DNA of 34,816 bases from an alpha proteobacterium AAP81b. GTDB lineage: Bacteria; Pseudomonadota; Alphaproteobacteria; Sphingomonadales; Sphingomonadaceae. Of the stretch, positions 1 to 6,787 are shown piece after piece (position 1 is the first letter of the stretch; every line of letters begins with the position of its first letter). The notes under the pieces were generated by a model that saw nothing but the letters and a program-made list of their open reading frames with translations, was not told the origin of the DNA and ran no database searches. The translations under genes and the position numbers were made by a program. The stretch is from assembly GCA_001295935.1 (NCBI GenBank), contig LJHX01000135.1:1-34816 (forward strand), given 5' to 3'.

Positions 1-111
1 GGTTACGATGCCCAAGGCATCGCGCCCTCCTCGCTCCTTGCCACGAACCAAAATCGCCGCCGTGCCGATGATCCAACCACCGTGAAAACCGCTCTAGCGC
101 ACCCGGCAATG

Positions 112-140
112 AAAAAGGGGTAGCCCCGAAAGGCTGCCCC
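112..140 (-). terminator. Intrinsic terminator of the rplJ-rplL transcript
   Basis: Read on the minus strand, a 9-bp GC-rich stem (arms 132-140 and 117-125, one G-U pair) with a 6-base loop is followed at once by five T. It lies about 160 bp past the rplL stop. This is the classical rho-independent form. The spacing suggests that the ribosomal protein transcript mostly ends, or is attenuated, here before the next minus-strand gene, which by usual gene order would be rpoB outside the window. Confidence 0.8.
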
Positions 141-191
141 CTGATCGATTGAAGGCAAGAGGGCCGCGGCAAAGCCGCGACTGACGTCAGA

Positions 192-220
192 CGGATCGGC
201 GACGAAGGGTCGCCGATCCG
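192..220. other. Perfect 11-bp inverted repeat in the rplL 3' spacer
   Basis: Arms 192-202 and 210-220 are perfectly complementary around a 7-base loop. A shorter GC-rich hairpin (about 164-179) and the palindrome CTGACGTCAG (181-190) follow on the minus-strand transcript. None has a T-tract. They lie between the rplL stop and the T-tract terminator, so they may be mRNA processing or stability elements. The 1-299 stretch otherwise shows no convincing gene; by usual order it is the rplL-rpoB spacer. Confidence 0.6.
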
Positions 221-299
221 CTGGCCGGCCAAGCGCCGAGTCCGCGCGCTTCACGTCTTTGCTGCGCAAAGCCGGTCCAGCGCGCGGCCGCGCTGCGGC

Positions 300-677
300 T
301 TACTTCAGTTCGACGGTCGCGCCGGCGTCCTCGAGCTGCTTCTTCCACTTCTCGGCGTCGGCCTTCGAGACGCCTTCCTTGACGGCCTTGGGAGCCGATT
401 CAACGAGCGTCTTGGCTTCGGTCAGGCCGAGGCCGGTGATGGCGCGGACTTCCTTGATGACGTTGATCTTCTTGCCGCCGTCGCCGGTCAGGACGACGTC
501 GAACTCGGTCTTCTCTTCAACCGCGGCGGCGGGCGCGGCGGCAGCGGCCGGGCCGGCGACGGCGACGGCAGCGGCGGCCGAGACGCCCCATTTTTCTTCA
601 AGCATCTTGGCAAGGTCGGCGGCTTCGAGGACGGTCAGCGACGAAAGCTGTTCGACGATGGAATTGAGGTCAGCCAT
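300..677 (-). CDS. rplL: 50S ribosomal protein L7/L12
   Basis: This 125-residue protein is the ribosomal stalk protein that recruits translation GTPases. The N-terminal dimerisation segment (about 1-32) is followed by an Ala/Pro-rich flexible hinge (about 34-53). The C-terminal factor-binding domain contains the conserved stretches EFDVVLTG and [19 protein letters not shown]. The length is normal for the family. It is the last gene of the ribosomal protein run on this strand and lies 34 bp behind rplJ, so the two are surely co-transcribed. Strong hairpins and a T-tract terminator follow it. Identity is not in doubt. Confidence 0.98.
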   Translation of the reverse strand: MADLNSIVEQLSSLTVLEAADLAKMLEEKWGVSAAAAVAVAGPAAAAAPAAAVEEKTEFDVVLTGDGGKKINVIKEVRAITGLGLTEAKTLVESAPKAVKEGVSKADAEKWKKQLEDAGATVELK

Positions 678-711
678 TTAAGGTCTCCAGATAAGCGTGG
701 TTGCGATGGGG

Positions 712-1242
712 TCAGGCGGCTTCTGCGGTTTCGTTCTCGCTGTCGCCATAGGCGGCGAAGACCCGCGCCAGCTTGGCGGCGGGCGCATTGGCCAGCTGGG
801 CAAGCTTGGTGGCGGGGGCAACGATGACGCCGATGATCTTGGCGCGCAGTTCGTCGATCGACGGCAGTTCGGCCAAAGCCTTGATACCGTTCACATCGAG
901 CATCTGCCCGGGCAGCGAGCCACCGACGATTTCGAACTTGTCGGTCGTCTTGGCGAAATCGACTGCCACCTTGGCCGCGGCGACCGGATCGGTCGACGTG
1001 GCAAAGGCCACCGGACCGGTGAGCAGGTCACCGATCGGCTGATAGGGCGTGCCGTCGAGCGCGATGCGCGCCAGACGGTTCTTGGTCACCTTGAAGCTCG
1101 CGCCGGCGGCGCGCATCCGGTTGCGCAGGTCGGTGACCTGGGCGACCGTCAGCCCGTGGTTGCGGGTGATGACGATGACCGACGTTTCGGCGAGCGTCTT
1201 GGCGAGCCCCGAGATCATTTCGGCTTTTTCGGCGCGATCCAT
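712..1242 (-). CDS. rplJ: 50S ribosomal protein L10
   Basis: This 176-residue protein forms the base of the L7/L12 stalk and binds 23S rRNA. The N-terminal globular domain (about 1-130) carries the family segments IVITRNHGLTVAQVTDLR and FKVTKNRLARIAL. The C-terminal helix, rich in Ala and Lys, is where L7/L12 dimers attach. A good ribosome-binding site (GGAGAG) lies just before the ATG. The gene sits between rplA and rplL, but is separated from rplA by 344 bp, which is typical where an L10-binding mRNA leader controls rplJL. In the family, L10 or L10-L7/L12 represses its own translation through such a leader. Confidence 0.97.
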   Translation of the reverse strand: MDRAEKAEMISGLAKTLAETSVIVITRNHGLTVAQVTDLRNRMRAAGASFKVTKNRLARIALDGTPYQPIGDLLTGPVAFATSTDPVAAAKVAVDFAKTTDKFEIVGGSLPGQMLDVNGIKALAELPSIDELRAKIIGVIVAPATKLAQLANAPAAKLARVFAAYGDSENETAEAA

Positions 1243-1586
1243 GGTCTCTCCTTCAGTTCGGCCATGGCGGATGCCAGGGCCGGTTGCGGCCGGTTAGGGC
1301 CTCGGAGCCAAGGGGCCTGAAGGGGTGCTTCGGGCCCATTGGCCCGTCCGCAAAGGATCGCTCGATCGGCGCAGCGTCTGCCGGCCTCACAAGACCCCGA
1401 TCGCCATCGCACGGCAAAGGGAGCAATCGTTCCTCGTCTCATGCCGGCCCGGGTTTCCCCGGTTCAGGCCCCGAAGGGCACCTGCAATCTCGGACGGTGC
1501 CGCGCCTCGGAAGAGGAGCGGCAAGGCGGCGGCCCATACACAGGGCCGCCGCCGATGACAAGCCCCGCTTGCCGCGGGGCATTCGA
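1243..1586 (-). promoter_or_regulatory. rplA-rplJ spacer, probable L10 leader region
   Basis: This 344-bp non-coding stretch precedes rplJ. On the minus strand it holds a perfect 11-bp inverted repeat (1525-1535 with 1543-1553), a 7-bp GC stem just past the rplA stop (1562-1568 with 1574-1580), and several GC-rich complementary blocks close to rplJ. In most bacteria the rplJ 5' region is a structured autoregulatory leader. The position and size here fit that, but I cannot demonstrate the L10 kink-turn by eye. The stems near rplA could also cause partial termination between rplA and rplJ. Confidence 0.5.
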
Positions 1587-2285
1587 TCAGATGATGTTGC
1601 CGACCGTCGTCGTGTCGACACGGACGCCGGCGCCCATCGTCGAGCTGAGCGCCACCTTTTGGAGGTACTTGCCCTTGGCGCCCGACGGCTTGGCCTTGAT
1701 GATGGCGTCGAGCAGCGCGTCGAAATTGGCGCGCAAATCCTCGGCCGAGAAGCTCGCCTTGCCGAGGCGGCCGTGGATGATCCCGGCCTTTTCGACGCGA
1801 TATTCGACCTGGCCGCCCTTGGCCGCCTTGACCGCCTCACCGACGTTCATGGTGACGGTGCCGAGCTTGGGGTTGGGCATCAGCCCCTTGGGGCCGAGCA
1901 CCTTGCCGAGGCGGCCGACGAGACCCATCATGTCGGGCGTCGCGATGCAGCGATCGAAGTCGATGGTGCCGCCCTGGACGATTTCAAGCAGATCCTCGGC
2001 GCCGACGATATCGGCGCCGGCGGCGCGGGCTTCATCGGCCTTGGGGCCGCGCGCGAAGACGCCGACGCGGACGGTCTTGCCGGTGCCCTTGGGCAGGGTG
2101 ACGACGCCGCGGACCATCTGGTCGGCGTGGCGCGGATCGACGTTGAGGTTGAGCGCGACTTCGATGGTCTCGTCGAACTTGGCGGTCGCCAGGTCCTTGA
2201 CCATCTGGATCGCGGTTTCGAGCGGATAGAGCGCTTCGGGATTGACGGTGGCAGCGAGTGCCTTGGCCTTCTTCGACTGTGCCAT
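1587..2285 (-). CDS. rplA: 50S ribosomal protein L1
   Basis: This 232-residue L1 stalk protein binds 23S rRNA and helps release the deacylated tRNA. The start is the ATG at 2285, giving an N-terminus of [10 protein letters not shown]; the reading frame is open further upstream but that extension overlaps rplK and is not L1-like. Family segments include [16 protein letters not shown] near residue 40 and [12 protein letters not shown] near 130. It starts 4 bp after the rplK stop, so the two are translationally linked. In the family L1 also represses the L11-L1 mRNA. Confidence 0.97.
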   Translation of the reverse strand: MAQSKKAKALAATVNPEALYPLETAIQMVKDLATAKFDETIEVALNLNVDPRHADQMVRGVVTLPKGTGKTVRVGVFARGPKADEARAAGADIVGAEDLLEIVQGGTIDFDRCIATPDMMGLVGRLGKVLGPKGLMPNPKLGTVTMNVGEAVKAAKGGQVEYRVEKAGIIHGRLGKASFSAEDLRANFDALLDAIIKAKPSGAKGKYLQKVALSSTMGAGVRVDTTTVGNII

Positions 2286-2289
2286 GATA

Positions 2290-2724
2290 TCAGCCCTCCA
2301 CCACTTCGAGGCCCATCGCGATGGCACTGCCTTCGATGGTCCGGGTTGCCGCGTCGATGTCGTGCGCGTTCAGGTCAGGCATCTTCACCTGGGCGATCTC
2401 GCGCAGCTTGCTGCGGGTGATCTTGCCGGCGGGCGCGCCCTTGCCCGGCGTCGTGCCGCCCGACTTGAGGCCGGCGGCTTCCTTGATCAGGAAAGAGGCC
2501 GGCGGCGTCTTGGTGATGAAGCTGAACGAGCGATCGGCATAGACGGTGATCACCGTCGGGATCGGCGTGCCCTTGGTGAGGCTTTCGGTCTTGGCGTTGA
2601 AGGCCTTGCAGAATTCCATGATGTTGACGCCGCGCTGGCCGAGCGCGGGGCCGATCGGCGGGCTGGGGTTGGCGCTGCCGGCTTTCACCTGCAGCTTGAT
2701 ATAGCCGGTAATCTTCTTTGCCAC
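2290..2724 (-). CDS. rplK: 50S ribosomal protein L11
   Basis: This 144-residue protein forms the GTPase-associated centre with 23S rRNA and is needed for the RelA stringent response. The N-terminal domain shows the Pro-rich segment [20 protein letters not shown]. The C-terminal RNA-binding domain shows the late motif [14 protein letters not shown]. Length is standard. It is preceded by nusG (69-bp gap) and followed after 4 bp by rplA, the usual bacterial order. Confidence 0.98.
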   Translation of the reverse strand: MAKKITGYIKLQVKAGSANPSPPIGPALGQRGVNIMEFCKAFNAKTESLTKGTPIPTVITVYADRSFSFITKTPPASFLIKEAAGLKSGGTTPGKGAPAGKITRSKLREIAQVKMPDLNAHDIDAATRTIEGSAIAMGLEVVEG

Positions 2725-2793
2725 GGGGGCTCTCCTGTTGTGGTGCGTGCGGCAGCCGGAGGCTGCCTCCCACGGGTGGAAGTCGAAAGGGCG

Positions 2794-3330
2794 TTATTTC
2801 GCCTTTTCGACCTGTTCGAAGCCGAGTTCGACGGGGGTTGCCCGGCCGAAGATCGACACCGAAACCTTGACGCGGCCATGGTCGAAGTCGATTTCCTCGA
2901 CCAGGCCGTTGAAGCTGGCAAACGGCCCATCGAGGACGCGAACCTGGTCGCCGATCTCGAAATTGGCCTTGCGCTTGATCTTGGCCGCAGGGGTTTCCTC
3001 GACCTTGGTGTTGAGCATCCGCGAGGCTTCGGCCTCGCTGATCGGCTGCGGCTTGTTTTGCTGCCCGAGGAAGCCCGTCACCTTCGGGGTGTTCTTGACG
3101 AGGTGATAGACGTCGTCGGTCATCTCGAGCTTGGCGAGGACATAGCCGGGCATCGACTTGCGCTCGACCTGGCGCTTCTTGCCCTTGAACACCTCGGTAA
3201 CGGTTTCGGCGGGCACCGCGACTTCGTCGATGAAGGCATCGAGCCCCATGCGCGTCGCTTCGGTGAGGATCGCCTCGCGAACCTTGTTCTCGAAACCCGA
3301 ATAGGCGTGGATGATGTACCAGCGAGCCAT
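2794..3330 (-). CDS. nusG: Transcription termination/antitermination factor NusG
   Basis: This 178-residue protein binds RNA polymerase through its N-terminal NGN domain (starting RWYIIHAYSGFENKVREAI) and couples it to Rho or to ribosomal S10 through its C-terminal KOW domain. The KOW motif is visible as FEIGDQVRVLDGPFASFNG from about residue 124. Both domains are complete and the length is normal. Its ATG overlaps the secE stop codon by one base, so translation is coupled to secE. The gene then leads into rplKAJL. Confidence 0.97.
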   Translation of the reverse strand: MARWYIIHAYSGFENKVREAILTEATRMGLDAFIDEVAVPAETVTEVFKGKKRQVERKSMPGYVLAKLEMTDDVYHLVKNTPKVTGFLGQQNKPQPISEAEASRMLNTKVEETPAAKIKRKANFEIGDQVRVLDGPFASFNGLVEEIDFDHGRVKVSVSIFGRATPVELGFEQVEKAK

Positions 3331-3581
3331 CAGGCAGTGGTCCCCGCGAAGCTGAGCAGGAAGCGGACGAAGCCGCCGATCACCTGGTCGACGCCGAGGA
3401 AGAACACCGCGAGGATCGTCGTCATGATCAGCACCATCACCGTCATGCGCATCGTCTCGGCCGGCGTCGGCCAGACGACCTTGCGCGTTTCGGTCCGCAC
3501 CTGCTGGACGAACTCGCCGGGGGAGACCCGGGGTTTCTTCGGCTCGGCACGGACAGGCGCCGCGCCTTTCAGAGTGGCCAT
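3330..3581 (-). CDS. secE: Preprotein translocase subunit SecE
   Basis: This 83-residue short-form SecE stabilises SecY in the inner-membrane Sec channel. The conserved amphipathic segment VQQVRTETRKVVWPTPAET (residues about 25-43) precedes one transmembrane helix (about 45-68). The ATG at 3581 gives the normal bacterial short form; the open frame upstream runs back into tRNA-Trp and is not coding. The stop codon overlaps the nusG start. It lies downstream of tRNA-Trp with a hairpin plus T-tract between them, so it may be expressed by read-through from the tRNA promoter. Confidence 0.95.
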   Translation of the reverse strand: MATLKGAAPVRAEPKKPRVSPGEFVQQVRTETRKVVWPTPAETMRMTVMVLIMTTILAVFFLGVDQVIGGFVRFLLSFAGTTA

Positions 3582-3615
3582 CGATTCGGTCGCTTCTCGC
3601 TTACTTGAAAACACC

Positions 3616-3645
3616 AAAAACCGGCGCCGGGTGACCGGTCGCCGG
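3616..3645 (-). terminator. Terminator/attenuator between tRNA-Trp and secE
   Basis: On the minus strand, bases 3645-3621 fold as a 6-bp stem (CCGGCG with CGCCGG), a bulged A and a further 4-bp stem with loop TCAC, followed by TTTTT at 3620-3616. That is a full intrinsic terminator signature, 35 bp before the secE start and about 50 bp past the tRNA-Trp 3' end. Because no obvious separate secE promoter is visible, partial read-through (attenuation) is the likely arrangement; this is inference. Confidence 0.6.
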
Positions 3646-3694
3646 TGGAACCTGCCAGCATCTGTGCCACCCGCCACGCTTTTGCAAGCGCGAC

Positions 3695-3770
3695 TGGCAG
3701 GAGTGGAGGGGCTCGAACCCCCGGCCCTCGGTTTTGGAGACCGATGCTCTACCAGCTGAGCTACACTCCT
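3695..3770 (-). tRNA. tRNA-Trp (CCA anticodon)
   Basis: The 76-nt cloverleaf has a 7-bp acceptor stem (AGGAGTG with CACTCCT), a TAGCTCAGCTGGTAGAGCA D-arm, an anticodon loop CTCCAAA with anticodon CCA, and a T-arm containing GGTTCGAGC. Discriminator G and the terminal CCA are genomically encoded. Placement just upstream of secE matches the common bacterial tRNA-Trp-secE-nusG arrangement; tuf, which often precedes it, is absent here. Confidence 0.96.
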
Positions 3771-3785
3771 AGCGCCGGACGGCGG

Positions 3786-3814
3786 GCTATAGCGGGGCAC
3801 CGCCCGGCGTGCAA
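3786..3814 (-). promoter_or_regulatory. Sigma-70-type promoter for tRNA-Trp/secE operon
   Basis: On the minus strand TTGCAC (3814-3809) and TATAGC (3791-3786) are separated by 17 bp. The -10 lies 15 bp before the first base of tRNA-Trp, so transcription should start only a few bases before the tRNA. It is back to back with the tRNA-Gly promoter. The match to housekeeping promoters is by eye. Confidence 0.65.
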
Positions 3815-3831
3815 GCCGATGCGGCAGCGGG

Positions 3832-3860
3832 TTGAATGCCGCCGCCGGCGCGGCTATCCG
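3832..3860 (+). promoter_or_regulatory. Sigma-70-type promoter for tRNA-Gly
   Basis: TTGAAT (3832-3837) and TATCCG (3855-3860) are separated by 17 bp. The -10 ends 11 bp before tRNA-Gly, the right distance for a start just upstream of the mature tRNA. It is divergent from the tRNA-Trp promoter, with less than 20 bp between the two -35 elements. Confidence 0.55.
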
Positions 3861-3871
3861 ACAAAGGCACT

Positions 3872-3945
3872 GCGGGTATAGCTCAATGGTAGAGCACTAG
3901 CCTTCCAAGCTTGTGATGCGGGTTCGATCCCCGCTACCCGCTCCA
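3872..3945 (+). tRNA. tRNA-Gly (TCC anticodon)
   Basis: The 74-nt cloverleaf has acceptor stem GCGGGTA with TACCCGC, discriminator T and an encoded CCA end. The anticodon loop is CTTCCAA, giving anticodon TCC. The T-arm contains GGTTCGATCC. The anticodon stem has one T-T mismatch, which some Gly tRNAs tolerate. A run of six T begins a few bases after the 3' end and may help stop transcription. Confidence 0.95.
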
Positions 3946-4026
3946 GCCATTTTTTCGATCGACGCCGGCTTAATCGCCCCTGCCCCTTGCCGTTCCCCTT
4001 TGCGGCGCGGATGAAGGAGGGCAGGA

Positions 4027-5091
4027 ATGGCGGCTGAGAACAGGCGGATCGAGCGGGCGGCAGGTGCCGCAGGCGCCGATGCCGCTGCGGCGCCCAGCCT
4101 CGTCTGGTTCGATCAGGTGCGCAGCCTCGCCGTAGCCCATCGCCTGGTCCTCGATCCGCCGACCTATGCGCTGCTCTGGCGCTACGTCCGCGACGAGGAT
4201 CACGCGCTCAGCCTCGCCATCGATACCGCCATTGCGCTCGGCAGCTTCAGCCAGGCGGCGATCGCCGACCTCGCCCGCGCCCATGGCGGCGACAGCAAGG
4301 CCGAAGTCACGGCGCTCGTCGCCGCGGCGCACGGCCAGGCCGAGGCGCTGACCCGGCGGATCGAGGCCGGGCGCACCGATATCGCCGACTATGGCCGCGC
4401 CATCGCCGATGGCGGCGCCCGCCTCGAAGGCCCGCTCGACGCCGGCGCGCTGGCGGCGCTGCTGGCGCAGCTCGGCGCCGCGACGACGACGATGCAGGCC
4501 GCCAATACCCGTCTCGAAGGCGAACTCGCCGCCGCCGCCTCGGAAACCCGCGGCCTCGTCGAGGCGCTGGGCAAGGCCGAGCGTGCCGCCGTCACCGACG
4601 CGCTGACCGGCGTGCTCAACCGCCGCGGCACCTTCGAAGCGCTCGGAAAGGCGCAAGCGAGCGCCCGCGAGGCGGGCAGTGAGCTTGCCGTCGCCATCGT
4701 CGATATCGATCATTTCAAGCGCTTCAACGACCGTTTCGGCCATGGGCTCGGTGACGAAGTCCTGCGCTTCGTCGCCGGCCACCTCGCCGACCGGGTAGCG
4801 CCGACCGGCGGCTTCGTCGGCCGCCTTGGCGGCGAGGAGTTCGTCGTCGTCATCCCCGACCATGATATCGCCGGCGGGGTCGGTGTCATCGATCGCGCCC
4901 GCGCGGCGCTCGCCGGGCAAATCCTGCGCAACGCCGCCGATGGATCGAGCATGGGGCGGATCAGCTTTTCGGCGGGCGTCGCCGGCGACCGCGCCGACGA
5001 TGATTGCGACAGCCTGGTCGAACGCGCCGATCGCGCCCTCTACACCGCCAAGCGCATGGGACGCGATCGCGTCGTTCCCGATCGCAGCTAA
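4027..5091 (+). CDS. GGDEF-domain diguanylate cyclase
   Basis: This 354-residue soluble protein should make cyclic di-GMP from two GTP. The C-terminal GGDEF domain begins at about 188 (TDALTGVLNRRGTFE). It carries IVDIDHFKRFND (metal-binding Asp) and the active signature GGEEF at 268-272. The RxxD inhibitory site expected at 259-262 is replaced by PTGG, so primary product inhibition is probably absent. Residues about 25-90 resemble the all-helical N-terminal region common in alphaproteobacterial cyclases; a helical linker follows (about 95-185). No membrane segment or signal peptide is seen. A strong AGGAGGG precedes the ATG. It is flanked by two tRNA genes and has no obvious operon partner, so the input signal is unknown. 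Confidence 0.92.
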   Translation: MAAENRRIERAAGAAGADAAAAPSLVWFDQVRSLAVAHRLVLDPPTYALLWRYVRDEDHALSLAIDTAIALGSFSQAAIADLARAHGGDSKAEVTALVAAAHGQAEALTRRIEAGRTDIADYGRAIADGGARLEGPLDAGALAALLAQLGAATTTMQAANTRLEGELAAAASETRGLVEALGKAERAAVTDALTGVLNRRGTFEALGKAQASAREAGSELAVAIVDIDHFKRFNDRFGHGLGDEVLRFVAGHLADRVAPTGGFVGRLGGEEFVVVIPDHDIAGGVGVIDRARAALAGQILRNAADGSSMGRISFSAGVAGDRADDDCDSLVERADRALYTAKRMGRDRVVPDRS

Positions 5092-5120
5092 GCCCGGCGT
5101 TCTCCGCCGCCGCTGTGCCG

Positions 5121-5149
5121 TTGACTCGGGCGCGGGGTTTCGCCACTAG
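5121..5149 (+). promoter_or_regulatory. Possible promoter for tRNA-Tyr
   Basis: TTGACT (5121-5126) lies 17 bp from CACTAG (5144-5149). The -35 is good but the -10 is weak, and the tRNA begins more than 70 bp downstream, which would require 5' leader processing. It is the best candidate in the 131-bp gap. Confidence 0.3.
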
Positions 5150-5222
5150 GCGCGCTCTTCGCGCCGCGAAGTCCGGCCGCGCTCTGGCGCAGCAGGCGCG
5201 CGGCGGTTGCGCGCAAGCGCGT

Positions 5223-5309
5223 GGAGGGGTGGCCGAGCGGTCAATGGCAGCAGACTGTAAATCTGCCGGGTTTCACCCTACGTTGGTTCAAATCCAACCC
5301 CCTCCACCA
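5223..5309 (+). tRNA. tRNA-Tyr (GTA anticodon)
   Basis: This 87-nt class II tRNA has acceptor stem GGAGGGG with CCCCTCC, discriminator A and an encoded CCA. The anticodon loop is CTGTAAA (anticodon GTA). A long variable arm (CGGGTTTCACCCTACG) and T-arm GGTTCAAATCC fit tRNA-Tyr. A 7-bp GC hairpin (5314-5320 with 5330-5336) lies just after the 3' end and may mark transcript termination or processing, though no T-run follows. Confidence 0.96.
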
Positions 5310-5428
5310 GCCGCCGCCCGGTCATGACGCGGGCGGGTCGTCCCGCCGCCACCACGATCCATCGCCGAATTCGCCCTTCGCCGCGAACCCTCGCGCCGAA
5401 TGTGCGTTGGCAGGGGTCGGAGGTTCCC

Positions 5429-5992
5429 ATGCGCAACATCATCATTCTTACCGCTCTGTCGCTCGGCGCCACGACGGCGCTTGCGCAACCTGCCGGCGCC
5501 CCCGCCGAGCCGGCGGCAACCGCCGCGCCCGCGGCTCCGGCGCTCAGCGTCGGCGCCACGGTGTACCATACCAGCGGCGAGGCCGTTGGCACGATCAAGG
5601 CGATCGGCGCCAATGGCGTCGTCGTTTCCACAGGCAGCAACGAGGTGACCATCCCGGCAGCGTCGTTCGGCGCCGGCGCCAATGGCCCGGTACTCGCCGC
5701 GACCAAGGCCGATATCGACGCTGCCGCCGGTGCTGCCAACGCCCAGCGCACCGCCGCGGTCGGCCAGCTTGTCGTGGCAGGGGCGCCCGTCAAGGGCGCC
5801 GCCGGCAATGTCGTCGGCACCATCAAGGCGCGCGACGGCGATTTTGCCGTGCTGACAACGCCGCGCGGCGAGGTCCGCCTGCCGCTGACGTCGTTCGCGG
5901 TCATCAACAACGCGCTGTCGATCGGCATGACCGCGGCTGAATTCGATGCCGCGGTTGCCACCGCCACCCAGGCCACCCGTCCGGGCGGTTGA
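5429..5992 (+). CDS. Secreted protein with two PRC-barrel-like repeats
   Basis: This 187-residue protein is of unknown function. It starts at the ATG after a clear GGAGG, giving a signal peptide (MRNIIILTALSLGATTALA) and a mature protein from about residue 20. A Pro/Ala-rich stretch (about 20-40) is followed by two similar beta-rich units. The first (about 41-84) contains VGATVYHTSGEAVGTIKAI and the second (about 112-155) contains VAGAPVKGAAGNVVGTIKAR. Each reads as a short barrel of the PRC type, so a domain duplication is likely. An Ala-rich C-terminal tail follows. It lies between tRNA-Tyr and rlmB, 40 bp before the latter. Such proteins are common in sphingomonads, usually as periplasmic hypothetical proteins. 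Confidence 0.75.
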   Translation: MRNIIILTALSLGATTALAQPAGAPAEPAATAAPAAPALSVGATVYHTSGEAVGTIKAIGANGVVVSTGSNEVTIPAASFGAGANGPVLAATKADIDAAAGAANAQRTAAVGQLVVAGAPVKGAAGNVVGTIKARDGDFAVLTTPRGEVRLPLTSFAVINNALSIGMTAAEFDAAVATATQATRPGG

Positions 5993-6031
5993 TCGCTTTG
6001 CCGGATCGCGTGTCGGCGGCTATGGCAGGCC

Positions 6032-6787
6032 ATGGGCCGTCGACCACATCCGAAAAACCAGGGCCAGAAGAGCCCCTTTCCTCGCCTTTACGGCCGGCAT
6101 GCCGTGTTCGCGGCGCTGGCCAACCCCGAGCGCAGCTTTCGCAAGCTGCACGTCAGCCATGAAACGGCGCGACAGTTCGAGATGCCTGCCGGCGTCACCA
6201 TCCAATATGGCGACGACCATGATCTCGGCCGGCTGATCCCCGCCGACGCGCCGCACCAGGGTTTCGTCCTCGAAGTCGAGCCCCTCGAATCGGTCTGGCT
6301 CGGCGACATCCTGGCAGCGGCGCAGGGCGATGCGAAAAAGCGCCCGATCGTCGTTCTGGACCAGGTGACCGACCCCCATAATGTCGGTGCCATCATGCGC
6401 TCGGCGCTGGCCTTTGGCGCGCGCGCCATCGTCACCCAGGATCGCCATTCGCCGGGCGAGACCGGCACCTTGGCGCGCGCGGCCTCGGGAGCGCTCGAGA
6501 AACTGCCCTGGTCGCGCGTCGTCAATCTTGCACGCGCGCTCGACGAGATCGCCGAGGCGGGCTTCTGGCGCATCGGCCTCGACGGCAGCGCCGACACCGA
6601 CATCGAAACCGCGCTTGCCGCGACGACGCCGTGCCTGGTGCTCGGCGCCGAGGGCGAGGGGCTGCGGCCGCTGACCCGCGAGAAATGCGACCAGATCGCC
6701 CGGCTGCCGATCGCCGCCGAGGTCGAGAGCCTCAACGTCTCCAATGCCGCGGCGATCGCGCTTTATGCGGCGGCGCGCCGGGGCTGA
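6032..6787 (+). CDS. rlmB: 23S rRNA (guanosine-2'-O-)-methyltransferase, RlmB/TrmH family
   Basis: This 251-residue SpoU-class methyltransferase has a trefoil-knot SAM site. The N-terminal substrate-binding domain begins near LYGRHAVFAAL (19-29). The three SpoU motifs are all present: motif 1 VLDQVTDPHNVGAIMRSAL (about 108-126) with the conserved Asn and Arg, motif 2 LVLGAEGEGLRPL (about 202-214) and motif 3 ESLNVSNAAAIALY near the C-terminus. In the family RlmB methylates G2251 of 23S rRNA; other TrmH paralogues modify tRNA, so the exact target is inference. The stop codon overlaps the start of the next gene by one base, implying coupled translation. Confidence 0.92.
   Translation: MGRRPHPKNQGQKSPFPRLYGRHAVFAALANPERSFRKLHVSHETARQFEMPAGVTIQYGDDHDLGRLIPADAPHQGFVLEVEPLESVWLGDILAAAQGDAKKRPIVVLDQVTDPHNVGAIMRSALAFGARAIVTQDRHSPGETGTLARAASGALEKLPWSRVVNLARALDEIAEAGFWRIGLDGSADTDIETALAATTPCLVLGAEGEGLRPLTREKCDQIARLPIAAEVESLNVSNAAAIALYAAARRG

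Noticed and set aside
3-269. 88-codon open frame left of rplL on the minus strand
   Set aside because: It spans the terminator and hairpins, has no family likeness and lies in the expected rplL-rpoB spacer.
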